9,768 bases of DNA, taken from NCBI GenBank assembly GCA_022827165.1, contig JAJDTN010000233.1:1-9768 (forward strand), given 5' to 3'. Of this stretch, positions 1 to 6,097 are shown piece after piece. Numbering within the stretch: position 1 is the stretch's first letter; each line of letters opens with the position of its first letter. Source of the stretch: Candidatus Latescibacterota bacterium. GTDB taxonomy: Bacteria; Latescibacterota; UBA2968; UBA8231. A program made the position numbers and the translations under genes. The notes under the pieces are model-generated. The model saw only the letters and a program-made list of their open reading frames with translations, had not been told where the DNA came from and searched no databases.

Positions 1-1812
1 CTCGAGGCCCCCGGGCAAGCGGCCGCTCAGGGCGGCGCGCAAGGCGTTGGCGCGCCCGCGGGTGCTGTGCTGTTCCTCGAGAGTGGCCATGTACGAGGGA
101 CACATGGTACCCACGAGCTTCTTGCGGCACTGACCGACTCCGGAGCACATCTCCACGGCCTGCTGAAGTCCACCGGCCTCGTCGTAGCGGAACCAGGTCG
201 CCTCTTGCACCTCCGGGTAGCCGGTGCCGTAGCGAAGGTTGGCATCCATCGGTGGGGGGTCCACGATCTTGCCGGGGTTGAGAACCCCGTCCGGGTCAAA
301 GGCCGCCTTGACCCTGGCAAAAGCCCGGGGCAGGCGGGGGCCGAACATCTTCTCGATCCACTCGCTGCGGGCCAGGCCATCCCCGTGCTCGGCCGACATG
401 GCCCCTCCGTATTCGAGAACCCAGTCGCTCATCCGCTCCTCGAGGGCCCGAAGGGTGGCGATGCCGTCCCTCGCCTTCAGGTCGAGAACCGGGCGGATGT
501 GAATGACGCCGACACTGGCGTGGCCATAGTAGGTAGCCTGTGCCACTCCCTGCTCGGCCATGAGCGACTGTACGCGGGCGATGTACTCCGGCAGATGCTC
601 CACGGGCACACTCGTGTCCTCGACGCCTGCTGTCGGCTTGGCGTCCCCCTTCAGACCCATCAGCAGACCGAGTCCCGCCTTGCGCAGATCCCAGATGTCC
701 TTCTGCTCCTCGGGCGTGAAGGCGCGTACGTAGGCATACCCGAGCCCTGCACCTCTCAGCCTCGCCTCGAGGTCCTCGCATCGGTCCTGGAGCTCCGCCT
801 GGCTCTCCCCGTAGTACTCCACGCAGAGCAGGGCTTCCGGATCCCCCTGGAGGAAGCCGCGCCGGGACTGGTAGGACAGCTGGCCCCGGGTCTGGTCCAT
901 CAGCACGCGATCCATCAACTCCGAAGCCGCCGGAGCGGTGCCCACCGCGTGCAGGTTGGCCTCCATCGCCTCCACCAGATCCTCGAAGTGACAGGCGACC
1001 ACGACGCTGCAGAGCGGCCGCTCCACCAGGCGCACCTTGGCTTCGACAACGGCGCACAGGGTCCCCTCGGAGCCGACGACGATCTTGCTCAGGTCGAAAG
1101 GGGCCTCAGGGGCGGTGAGGGCGTCGAGGTTGTAACCGGACACCCTGCGCATCACCTTGGGGAAGCGCTCTTCGATCTCGGCGGCGTAGTCGTCCACAAC
1201 CCGCCGTACCTCTCGGTAGGCGCCCCCTTCGATTCCGGGGCGCCGAAAACGCTCCTCGAGCTCGGATGAGGCCAGGGGACCGAGGGTGGCTGTAGAGCCG
1301 TCGCTGAGCACGACTCCAAGCTCCAGCACATGATCGACCGTCCGTCCGTGGATTATGGAGTGAGAGCCACAGGAGTTGTTGCCGATCATGCCGCCGAGGT
1401 TGGCCCTGCTGCTGGTGGACACATCGGGACCGAACTGCAGGCCGTGGGGTGCCACGGCAGCATTCAACTCGTCGAGAACGACGCCGGGCTGCACCCGGGC
1501 CCACCTCGCCTCGGCATCTACCTCCAGGATGCGGTTCATGTGCCTCGAAAAGTCGATCTGCAGGCCCTCGCCCACCGTCTGGCCGGCGAGACTGGTGCCG
1601 CCTCCGCGCGGCAGGACGGGGACTCCCCTTTCCCCGGCGGTGCGGATCGTATGGGAGACATCGTCGACCGAGCGCGGCAGCACCACCCCGGCCGGGGCGA
1701 TCTCGTAGATGCTCGCATCCGTCGAGTACAAGGTCCGGGCCAGGGCATCGAGGCGGACCTCGCCTTCGATACCGGCTGCGATCGCCTCCTCGATGTTGCC
1801 TGTCTCTCTCAA
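1..1812 (-). CDS. FAD-binding oxidase / Fe-S domain fusion (glycolate/D-lactate/D-2-hydroxyglutarate dehydrogenase type), 3' end outside window
   Basis: Seen: the minus frame is open from 1887 to the left edge. From the TTG at 1812-1810 it gives 604 residues with no stop. Residues 68-78 (PRGGGTSLAGQ) and 140-151 (GGMIGNNSCGSH) are the FAD-binding PCMH-fold motifs. IVVGSEGTL and a later SAEHGDGLARSEW stretch fit the FAD-oxidase C-terminal domain, followed by FDPDGVLNPGKIV. A ferredoxin-like domain then starts, with Cys 556, 562 and 571 and the signature MCPSY...HSTRGRA. Family knowledge: such fusions oxidise 2-hydroxy acids (D-lactate, glycolate, D-2-hydroxyglutarate) and pass electrons through Fe-S clusters to a quinone or similar acceptor; full proteins are usually about 900-1000 residues, so roughly a third is missing here. 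Start: there is no ATG or GTG between the upstream in-frame stop (1890-1888) and the conserved N-terminus, so TTG at 1812 is the best fit; CTG at about 1866 is the alternative. No strong Shine-Dalgarno is visible. The substrate is unknown. Confidence 0.93.
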   Translation of the reverse strand, partial: MRETGNIEEAIAAGIEGEVRLDALARTLYSTDASIYEIAPAGVVLPRSVDDVSHTIRTAGERGVPVLPRGGGTSLAGQTVGEGLQIDFSRHMNRILEVDAEARWARVQPGVVLDELNAAVAPHGLQFGPDVSTSSRANLGGMIGNNSCGSHSIIHGRTVDHVLELGVVLSDGSTATLGPLASSELEERFRRPGIEGGAYREVRRVVDDYAAEIEERFPKVMRRVSGYNLDALTAPEAPFDLSKIVVGSEGTLCAVVEAKVRLVERPLCSVVVACHFEDLVEAMEANLHAVGTAPAASELMDRVLMDQTRGQLSYQSRRGFLQGDPEALLCVEYYGESQAELQDRCEDLEARLRGAGLGYAYVRAFTPEEQKDIWDLRKAGLGLLMGLKGDAKPTAGVEDTSVPVEHLPEYIARVQSLMAEQGVAQATYYGHASVGVIHIRPVLDLKARDGIATLRALEERMSDWVLEYGGAMSAEHGDGLARSEWIEKMFGPRLPRAFARVKAAFDPDGVLNPGKIVDPPPMDANLRYGTGYPEVQEATWFRYDEAGGLQQAVEMCSGVGQCRKKLVGTMCPSYMATLEEQHSTRGRANALRAALSGRLPGGLE

Positions 1813-1945
1813 GAGGGCACTGTCCGAGGGGCGGCGACGACTCTCACCGCCGCCGCAACTGGCAAGGCACAGCGCTCTGCGCGTCCCTTACCGGCCACCT
1901 GACCCGATCCTGCCCAAGAAACCGGGCAAAAGCGCAATATTTTGG

Positions 1946-1974
1946 TTGACACCTGGTGAATACCCCCATATCTT
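1946..1974 (+). promoter_or_regulatory. Near-consensus sigma70 promoter before zapA / short RNA
   Basis: TTGACA at 1946-1951 (perfect -35), a 17-base spacer, and TATCTT at 1969-1974 (-10, four of six consensus bases including T1, A2 and T6). Predicted transcription start is about 1980-1982. This is the best promoter match in the window and lies in a locally AT-richer stretch. It drives transcription rightward into a terminator hairpin and then zapA. Confidence 0.75.
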
Positions 1975-1980
1975 GTGACC

Positions 1981-1992
1981 TACCACGTGGTA
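1981..1992 (+). promoter_or_regulatory. 12-bp perfect palindrome at predicted transcription start (possible operator)
   Basis: TACCACGTGGTA is a perfect inverted repeat beginning 7 bases after the -10 hexamer, so it covers the predicted start site. A dimeric repressor bound here would block the promoter. As RNA it could instead form a 4-bp stem with an ACGT tetraloop at the 5' end of the transcript. A second short dyad, CACCTGGTG at 1950-1958, lies inside the promoter spacer. No regulator is encoded nearby to support an operator role. Confidence 0.35.
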
Positions 1993-2006
1993 ATGCGCGC
2001 AGTAGA

Positions 2007-2055
2007 GGGGGCTTCCGGGAGTAAGGGGAGATCGCGGAAGTCCCCCATTTTTTTT
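2007..2055 (+). terminator. Intrinsic (Rho-independent) terminator upstream of zapA
   Basis: The 5' arm GGGGGCTTCCG (2007-2017) pairs with the 3' arm CGGAAG-T-CCCCC (2035-2046), giving 11 base pairs with one bulged T at 2041 and a 17-base loop. An A and then eight T's (2048-2055) follow directly. It ends 44 bases before the zapA start codon, so it sits between the strong promoter and zapA. Confidence 0.8.
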
Positions 2056-2099
2056 GCTGCCGGAACTCTCCACCCGCATTCTGGAGCCGTTGCGTCGTT

Positions 2100-2429
2100 A
2101 TGTCCGGCAAGGAAAGTACGATCGTGACGATTTTCGGGCATCAATACCGAATCGCCGCCGATGCTGCCGACGCGAAGCACGTGGAGACGGTGGCAAGCCT
2201 TCTGGACAGCCGCATGCGGCGGATCACTGCCTCGACCCGAAGAAAGGTAGCCTTGGAGGCCGCCATCCAAGCAGCGATGGAGTTTGCCGACGAGGTGCTG
2301 AGGGCGCGGGAGGAGCGTGACCGGTTGCTGAAGGGTGCGGATGAGCATTTCAGCCGCTTCACCCGCAAGCTCGGAGACGAAGCATCCACGGACCTGCTGG
2401 CCGAAGACCCGCCAGCGCCCCGCTTCTAG
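2100..2429 (+). CDS. zapA: Cell division protein ZapA-like
   Basis: A 109-residue protein. The N-terminus has the ZapA pattern: a beta strand ending in TIFGHQYRI, followed by ADAKHVETVASLLDSRM. The rest is a long charged helix (about residues 40-95) suited to coiled-coil dimerisation, then a short Pro-rich tail. Length matches the family (about 90-110). ZapA is a cytoplasmic protein that bundles FtsZ filaments and stabilises the Z-ring at mid-cell. The start is ATG at 2100; a GGAG at 2083-2086 is rather far upstream, so the Shine-Dalgarno is weak. The gene follows a promoter and intrinsic terminator, so expression probably depends on read-through or another start site within 2056-2099. It converges with infC. 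In many bacteria zapA follows pheT or precedes 6S RNA; neither partner is seen here. Confidence 0.85.
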   Translation: MSGKESTIVTIFGHQYRIAADAADAKHVETVASLLDSRMRRITASTRRKVALEAAIQAAMEFADEVLRAREERDRLLKGADEHFSRFTRKLGDEASTDLLAEDPPAPRF

Positions 2430-2480
2430 CTTCCCCCCCGGCCCGGCCCAGAGCCCACCGGCCACGGTCGCTTGCCGCTG

Positions 2481-2507
2481 CCTTCACCCCTTCAGATCGG
2501 GTGAAGG
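2481..2507. terminator. Hairpin at zapA/infC convergent junction
   Basis: CCTTCACCC (2481-2489) and GGGTGAAGG (2499-2507) form a perfect 9-bp stem with a 9-base loop. It overlaps the infC stop codon (2492-2494). There is no T-run on either side, so it is not a textbook intrinsic terminator. It could act as a bidirectional Rho-assisted terminator or a 3'-end stabiliser for the two convergent transcripts. Confidence 0.45.
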
Positions 2508-3010
2508 ATCATCGACATCTCCCTGCCTTCCATCTGTGGCAACTGGTCGACGGCGGCTACATCCTCCATCTTCTTCGCCACATCCTCCATCACCTCCCGG
2601 CCCCGGTCGCGGTAGGCCATCATGCGCCCCAGGAACCGCATGCTGACCTTGACTCGATATCCGTGACCGATGAACTCGCGGATGTGTCCGAGGCGGTACT
2701 GAAGGTCGTGCTCGGAGATGTACATCTTGATGCGCACCGTCTTCATCTGCACGTTGTGTTGCTTCTTGCGCGCCTCCTTGGCCTTCTTCTCCTTGTCGTA
2801 CCGGTACTTGCCGTAGTCCATGATGCGACAGACCGGCGGGCGCGCCTCTGGGGCGACTTCCACCAAGTCGAGGTCTACCTGCTCGGCCATCTGCATCGCC
2901 TGAGAGGTGTCGATGACGCCGACCTGCTCTCCGTCGGCGCCGATCAGGCGAACCTGGGGGACCCGGATGGAGTCGTTGATTCTGGTGAAGGACTGTTGCT
3001 GTTTGGCGAT
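2492..3010 (-). CDS. infC: Translation initiation factor IF-3, with ATC start codon
   Basis: A 172-residue protein. It begins with the typical short basic tail and RINDSIRVPQVRLIGADGEQ, then CRIMDYGKYRYDKEKKAKEARKKQ (N-domain end and linker), then a C-domain with KMYISEHDLQYRL and VSMRFLGRMMAYRDRG. IF-3 binds the 30S subunit, prevents premature 50S joining and rejects non-AUG or mismatched start codons. Start: no ATG, GTG or TTG lies between 3010 and the distant ATG at 3088. The codon at 3010-3008 is ATC, and GGAGG (3023-3019) stands exactly 8 bases upstream. Family knowledge: infC genes often use AUU, AUC or AUA so that IF-3 represses its own translation. Oddity: rpmI and rplT, the usual downstream partners, are absent; zapA comes tail-to-tail instead. 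Confidence 0.95.
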   Translation of the reverse strand: MAKQQQSFTRINDSIRVPQVRLIGADGEQVGVIDTSQAMQMAEQVDLDLVEVAPEARPPVCRIMDYGKYRYDKEKKAKEARKKQHNVQMKTVRIKMYISEHDLQYRLGHIREFIGHGYRVKVSMRFLGRMMAYRDRGREVMEDVAKKMEDVAAVDQLPQMEGREMSMILHPI

Positions 3011-3018
3011 GGGCGTTG

Positions 3019-3023
3019 CCTCC
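3019..3023 (-). promoter_or_regulatory. Shine-Dalgarno that sets the ATC start of infC
   Basis: On the minus strand GGAGG is followed by an 8-base spacer and then ATC at 3010-3008. This ideal spacing, and the lack of any better start, decide the infC start codon. Low-efficiency initiation from ATC with a strong ribosome site is the known arrangement for IF-3 autoregulation. Confidence 0.8.
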
Positions 3024-3055
3024 GCAGGAGTCGTGGATGGATATAGGGGAAGGGG

Positions 3056-3085
3056 AATATAGCCGCCTGCGATGGGAGCGAGCAA
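3056..3085 (-). promoter_or_regulatory. Possible infC promoter
   Basis: On the minus strand TATATT (3061-3056) is a good -10 hexamer, with TTGCTC (3085-3080) 18 bases upstream as a weak -35. A second AT-rich hexamer, TATATC (3045-3040), lies closer to the gene. These are the only AT-rich boxes in the 145-base gap between divergent infC and the kinase gene. The -35 match is poor, so this is tentative. Confidence 0.3.
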
Positions 3086-3155
3086 CATGCACGCGCCGCC
3101 CGGGGGCGTCTCCGGGGCCGCACTCCGACGGCGCCAGGAGAGTTGGAGCATAGGG

Positions 3156-4178
3156 ATGCGGGAGTACGACGTGTACGGCATCGGACATGCCCTCGTGGAC
3201 CTGCAGTTCTCCGTGGAGGATTCGCTGTTGCGCGAGTTCGGGATCCCCAAAGGGGTCATGACCCTCGTCGATGAAGGGCGCCGCCGAGAGATCATCGACC
3301 GGCTCTCCAATCCGGTGAACCGGGCCTCCGGCGGCTCCGCCGCCAACACGGTCATCACCGTGGCTCGCTTCGGGGGACGGGCCCGCTATGCCTTTCAGGT
3401 GGGAGAGGATGATTGGGGCCGATTCTACCAGGATGACTTGACCGCAGCGGGTGTCGACAGCAGTCCCGCCTGCCAGGTCCCGGGCGAGACGGGGCAGTGC
3501 CTGGTGATGGTCACGCCCGACGCCGAGCGCACGATGCAGACCTTCCTGGGCGCAAGTGGCACCATGGGGCCGCACCAGGTGGACGCCGAGAACATCGCCG
3601 CGAGCCGCTTCGTCTACCTCGAGGGATATCTGCTTGCCACGGAGGTGGGCTTCCGGGCCTGTCGGCTGGCATCCGCCATCGCCCGGGAAGGGGGTGTCGA
3701 GGTTTCCCTCACCCTCAGCGATCCCTCCGTGGTCGAAGCCTTCCGGGACCGTTTCGAGATACTCGCCGCCGACGGGGTGGACCTCCTCTTCTGCAACGAG
3801 GAGGAGGCCGCCGCCTTCACCGGGGTCGGCGACCGCCAGGAGGCCATTCTGAGACTCCTTGACCTCTCCTCCCGGGTCTGCGTGACACTGGGTGCCGGGG
3901 GAGCTCTGGCCGCCGAGGGAGGCTCCCCTCCCCGCCTTGTGCAAGGAGTAGAGGCCCGGGCCGTGGACACCACCGGAGCGGGCGACACCTTCGCCGGGGG
4001 CGTGCTCTACGGGTTGGCCCGCGGGTTCTCGCTCAAGGAGTCGGCGAGACTCGGAAATTACGCCGCCGCCGCGGTGGTCTCGGTCTTCGGACCACGGCTC
4101 GGGACCGGAGTGGGCCCGCTCGTGGACGAGATTCTCCAGGACCGGGCACCACCCCCCGCCGCCTTGATCACGGGATGA
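3156..4178 (+). CDS. PfkB/ribokinase-family sugar or nucleoside kinase
   Basis: A 340-residue cytoplasmic kinase. PfkB signature 1 is at residues 59-88 (GGSAANT, then GEDDWG). Signature 2 is at 271-280 (DTTGAGDTFA), with Asp277 as the expected catalytic base and the GAG forming the anion hole. The family phosphorylates a hydroxymethyl group of a sugar or nucleoside using ATP. The N-terminal style (DVYGIGHALVDLQ) and the asparagine/glutamate segment FCNEEEAAAFTG resemble the adenosine-kinase-like and generic carbohydrate-kinase branch, but the substrate cannot be read from sequence. Start: ATG at 3156, with GGAG at 3145-3148 (7-base spacing); the N-terminal strand begins immediately after. An in-frame ATG at 3072 would add a low-complexity Pro/Gly tail and is rejected. 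It heads an operon with the dehydrogenase 10 bases downstream and is divergent from infC. Confidence 0.93.
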   Translation: MREYDVYGIGHALVDLQFSVEDSLLREFGIPKGVMTLVDEGRRREIIDRLSNPVNRASGGSAANTVITVARFGGRARYAFQVGEDDWGRFYQDDLTAAGVDSSPACQVPGETGQCLVMVTPDAERTMQTFLGASGTMGPHQVDAENIAASRFVYLEGYLLATEVGFRACRLASAIAREGGVEVSLTLSDPSVVEAFRDRFEILAADGVDLLFCNEEEAAAFTGVGDRQEAILRLLDLSSRVCVTLGAGGALAAEGGSPPRLVQGVEARAVDTTGAGDTFAGGVLYGLARGFSLKESARLGNYAAAAVVSVFGPRLGTGVGPLVDEILQDRAPPPAALITG

Positions 4179-4188
4179 GAAAGGCCAG

Positions 4189-5145
4189 ATGAGGATACTC
4201 GTTTACTTCGACTTCACCGCTGACCAGATCGACGAGCTCGTGCAGTTGGCCCACCGCCATGGCGACCACGAGGTCGTGGTCGCCGGGGACGCGTCCTCCG
4301 CCGAAGACCTGGCTTCCACCGCCGAGGTGCTTCTCGGCCACTTCCCGGAATCCGTGGTCGCCGCGTCACCGGGGCTGAGGTGGATCCAGTCCCACAGCGC
4401 CGGCATGGATGGATTCCTCCATCCCTCCGTGGTGGAGCGCGAGGAGGTGGTGGTGACGAACATGGCCGGGCTGTACGCACCTCAGGGCGGGGAGCACGCC
4501 TGGGCCCTGCTGCTGGCTCTCACCCGCGGTCTGCTACCGTCGGTCCAGAACATGGTCGACCGCCGATGGCGAGGTGGCAAGACCTTCGAGCTCGCCGGGG
4601 GTACTCTCGGACTGGTCGGCCTCGGGGGCTTCGGGTTGGAGACGGCGAAGCGAGCCGCCGGGTACGACATGACCCTGCTGGCCCTGGACCCCGTCCGTCT
4701 CGACCCGCCGGAAGGCGTAGAGGAGGTGCGCCCACCCGAGCGGGAAAACCTGATCTGGCTGCTCTCGGAGTCGGACGCCGTCGTCGTCTGCTGTCCCTTG
4801 ACCGAGGAGACGAGACACATGATCGGCCCGGAGGAGCTCGCTGTGATGAAGCCCTCCGCCTACCTCATCTGCGTCAGCCGGGGCGGCATCATCGATGAGA
4901 GCGCCCTTATCGAGGCGCTGCGGACGGAGGGGCTCGCCGGGGCCGGGCTCGATGTCTGCGAGAACGAGCCCCTCCCACCGGACAGCCCGCTGTGGGAAGC
5001 GCCGAATCTGATCCTGACCCCGCACTGCGCCGGCGCATCCCAGCACCGCCCGCGCAAGACCTTCGAGTTCTTTCGCGACAACCTCGGGCGCTATCTGCGG
5101 GGGGAGCCGCTGGCCAACGTCGTGGACAAGCACAAGGGCTATTAG
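4189..5145 (+). CDS. D-isomer-specific 2-hydroxyacid dehydrogenase (NAD-type)
   Basis: A 318-residue protein with the full family architecture. A flavodoxin-like substrate domain (1-100) ends in IQSHSAGMDGF. The Rossmann motif is GLGGFG at 144-149, with Asp167 after strand beta-2, suggesting NAD rather than NADP. The catalytic triad is Arg231 (CVSRGGIIDE), Glu260 (DVCENEPLP) and His279 (LTPHCAG). Members reduce 2-keto acids to D-2-hydroxy acids or the reverse (glyoxylate/hydroxypyruvate reductase, D-lactate, phosphoglycerate). Length and His279 fit the glyoxylate/hydroxypyruvate reductase-like group better than SerA, because there is no ACT domain. Start: ATG at 4189, preceded by GAGAAAGG (4177-4184), which overlaps the stop of the kinase gene, so the two are probably translationally coupled. 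Substrate unknown. Confidence 0.93.
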   Translation: MRILVYFDFTADQIDELVQLAHRHGDHEVVVAGDASSAEDLASTAEVLLGHFPESVVAASPGLRWIQSHSAGMDGFLHPSVVEREEVVVTNMAGLYAPQGGEHAWALLLALTRGLLPSVQNMVDRRWRGGKTFELAGGTLGLVGLGGFGLETAKRAAGYDMTLLALDPVRLDPPEGVEEVRPPERENLIWLLSESDAVVVCCPLTEETRHMIGPEELAVMKPSAYLICVSRGGIIDESALIEALRTEGLAGAGLDVCENEPLPPDSPLWEAPNLILTPHCAGASQHRPRKTFEFFRDNLGRYLRGEPLANVVDKHKGY

Positions 5146-5171
5146 CGCGCCGCCGGATGGCCGGGCCCCGC

Positions 5172-5188
5172 CGCGTTCCCTCAACGCG
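5172..5188. repeat. Inverted repeat (hairpin) after the dehydrogenase gene
   Basis: CGCGTT (5172-5177) and AACGCG (5183-5188) form a perfect 6-bp stem with a 5-base loop in the gap between two convergent genes. No T-run follows. It may belong to a terminator region together with the hairpin at 5209-5229. Confidence 0.3.
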
Positions 5189-5208
5189 ACCGAAACCCCT
5201 GCGATGCT

Positions 5209-5229
5209 CCAGGAGCGTCGCGCCCCTGG
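5209..5229. terminator. Terminator-like hairpin between convergent genes
   Basis: CCAGGAGCG (5209-5217) pairs with CGCCCCTGG (5221-5229) around a TCG loop. There are nine positions with one A/C mismatch. It lies just before the stop codon of the minus-strand isomerase gene. It lacks a T-run on both strands, so a Rho-independent role is doubtful. Confidence 0.3.
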
Positions 5230-5231
5230 CC

Positions 5232-6038
5232 TCAGAAGCCGATGGAGCGGACATACTCCCGCATGGCGGTGCTGCGCCGGCTCTCGCTGACCGGATCCTC
5301 GCCTTCGTACGCCGGCTCCCCCGGGCAGCAGGTCACGACACGGTCAAAGCCGATCTCGCCGAGGGCCCGCATCACCGAGGGAAAGTCGACCCCCTGCGCT
5401 TCCCCGACCGATACCCACTTCGGATGGTAGCGCCCCTCCTCGTCCCTTGTACAGGAGGAGTAGTCCTGCAAATGGACGTAGTTGAGCTGGGAACGGAAGT
5501 CGTGCAGCGATGCCACGGGGTCGTAGCCCCAGAGCTTGGCGTGGGAGACGTCGATGCAGAGACCGGTTCTGTTCACGCGGCTCATGTACAGCTTCCAATG
5601 ACCGATGGAATCGACCAGGCAGTTCGTGTGGATGTGGTAGCTGATCTCGAGGCCCAGGCCGGCAGCGTACTCCGCCCAGGTCTCGGCCCCGTCGGCGGCG
5701 GCGAGAATGTCGTCGTCGGTGACCTCCCGGCCCTCGGGCTTGCCCCCGTTCATGAACATGAAGCAGTCGGCGCCCATCTCGGCGGCGAACTCCATTCGCC
5801 GGCGGTTGCGTTCCACCATCTCCCAGCCGCGGTGGTCCGGGGTCCCGGCCGCGGTATAGACGGCCATGGGCATGCCCGCATCTTCGCACACCCGTCGCAG
5901 ACGGCCTGGCGGTCCGAGCCAGTCGAGGGGAAGCCGCCCCTCCCAACCATCCCAGCCCGCCTCCTTCAAGGCCGCCAGGGCCGCCGGGAGGTCCGGATTG
6001 CGCCAGCGCAGCGTGCTGTAGCAGATGCTCAACCCCAT
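5232..6038 (-). CDS. Sugar phosphate isomerase/epimerase (xylose isomerase-like TIM barrel, AP2Ec family)
   Basis: A 268-residue protein starting MGLSICYSTLRW with alternating strands and helices of a TIM barrel. Candidate metal ligands: Glu33 (GWEGRL), His135 and His137 (YHIHTN), Asp163 and His166 (CIDVSHAKLWG), His189 (YVHLQDY) and Glu241 (CPGEP). This is the usual Glu/His/Asp spread of the AP-endonuclease-2 / xylose-isomerase-like fold. Members isomerise, epimerise or dehydrate sugars, inositols and keto-sugars in the cytoplasm. No signal peptide is seen. Start: ATG at 6038, with AAGGGG 9 bases upstream; the longer in-frame ORF beginning at 6164 adds an Arg/Pro/Gly-rich tail that overlaps the divergent transporter gene. 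It converges on the dehydrogenase and is divergent from the MFS gene with 59 bases between starts, so the two may share control. Exact reaction unknown. Confidence 0.88.
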   Translation of the reverse strand: MGLSICYSTLRWRNPDLPAALAALKEAGWDGWEGRLPLDWLGPPGRLRRVCEDAGMPMAVYTAAGTPDHRGWEMVERNRRRMEFAAEMGADCFMFMNGGKPEGREVTDDDILAAADGAETWAEYAAGLGLEISYHIHTNCLVDSIGHWKLYMSRVNRTGLCIDVSHAKLWGYDPVASLHDFRSQLNYVHLQDYSSCTRDEEGRYHPKWVSVGEAQGVDFPSVMRALGEIGFDRVVTCCPGEPAYEGEDPVSESRRSTAMREYVRSIGF

Positions 6039-6097
6039 GGAGATGATCCCCTTTCCGCCTCCACGCCGGCAGCCACCGGGCAGCGAAGACGAGCGTG

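Larger units (their letters stand above)
1981..2055 (+). ncRNA. Candidate short RNA or attenuated zapA leader (about 75 nt)
   Basis: The segment is bounded by a strong sigma70-like promoter (1946-1974) and an intrinsic terminator with eight T's (2007-2055), with no convincing gene between them. The predicted product is about 70-75 nt: a small 5' hairpin from the TACCACGTGGTA palindrome, a short linker, then the terminator stem. I do not recognise an Rfam family. It is too short for 6S RNA, which in many Proteobacteria lies next to zapA. It may be an independent sRNA or a leader that attenuates zapA; the existence of a discrete RNA is inferred. Confidence 0.45.

Noticed and set aside
67..1269. 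400-codon plus-strand open frame
   Set aside because: It is the antisense of the FAD/Fe-S oxidase gene, whose full motif set reads on the minus strand; the plus translation has no recognisable domain.
1981..2060. 6S RNA next to zapA
   Set aside because: The promoter-to-terminator distance is only about 75 bases and I see no long stem with a central bubble; 6S is about 180 nt.
1993..2127. 44-codon leader ORF through the terminator hairpin, overlapping the zapA start
   Set aside because: In frame from an ATG 12 bases after the predicted transcript start, but there is no Shine-Dalgarno and the composition is not leader-like; kept only as a remote attenuation possibility.
3072..3155. Upstream ATG for the PfkB kinase
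   Set aside because: It would add a Pro/Gly/Arg-rich tail not seen in the family; the ATG at 3156 has GGAG 7 bases upstream.
3011..3358. Long N-terminal extension of infC from ATG at 3358 or 3088
   Set aside because: The added residues are non-conserved, overlap the divergent kinase gene or the likely promoter, and lack a good Shine-Dalgarno; the ATC at 3010 has one at ideal spacing.
2484..3944. 486-codon minus-strand open frame
   Set aside because: Out of frame with infC and antisense to the PfkB kinase; low-complexity Arg/Gly/Pro translation typical of GC-rich shadow frames.
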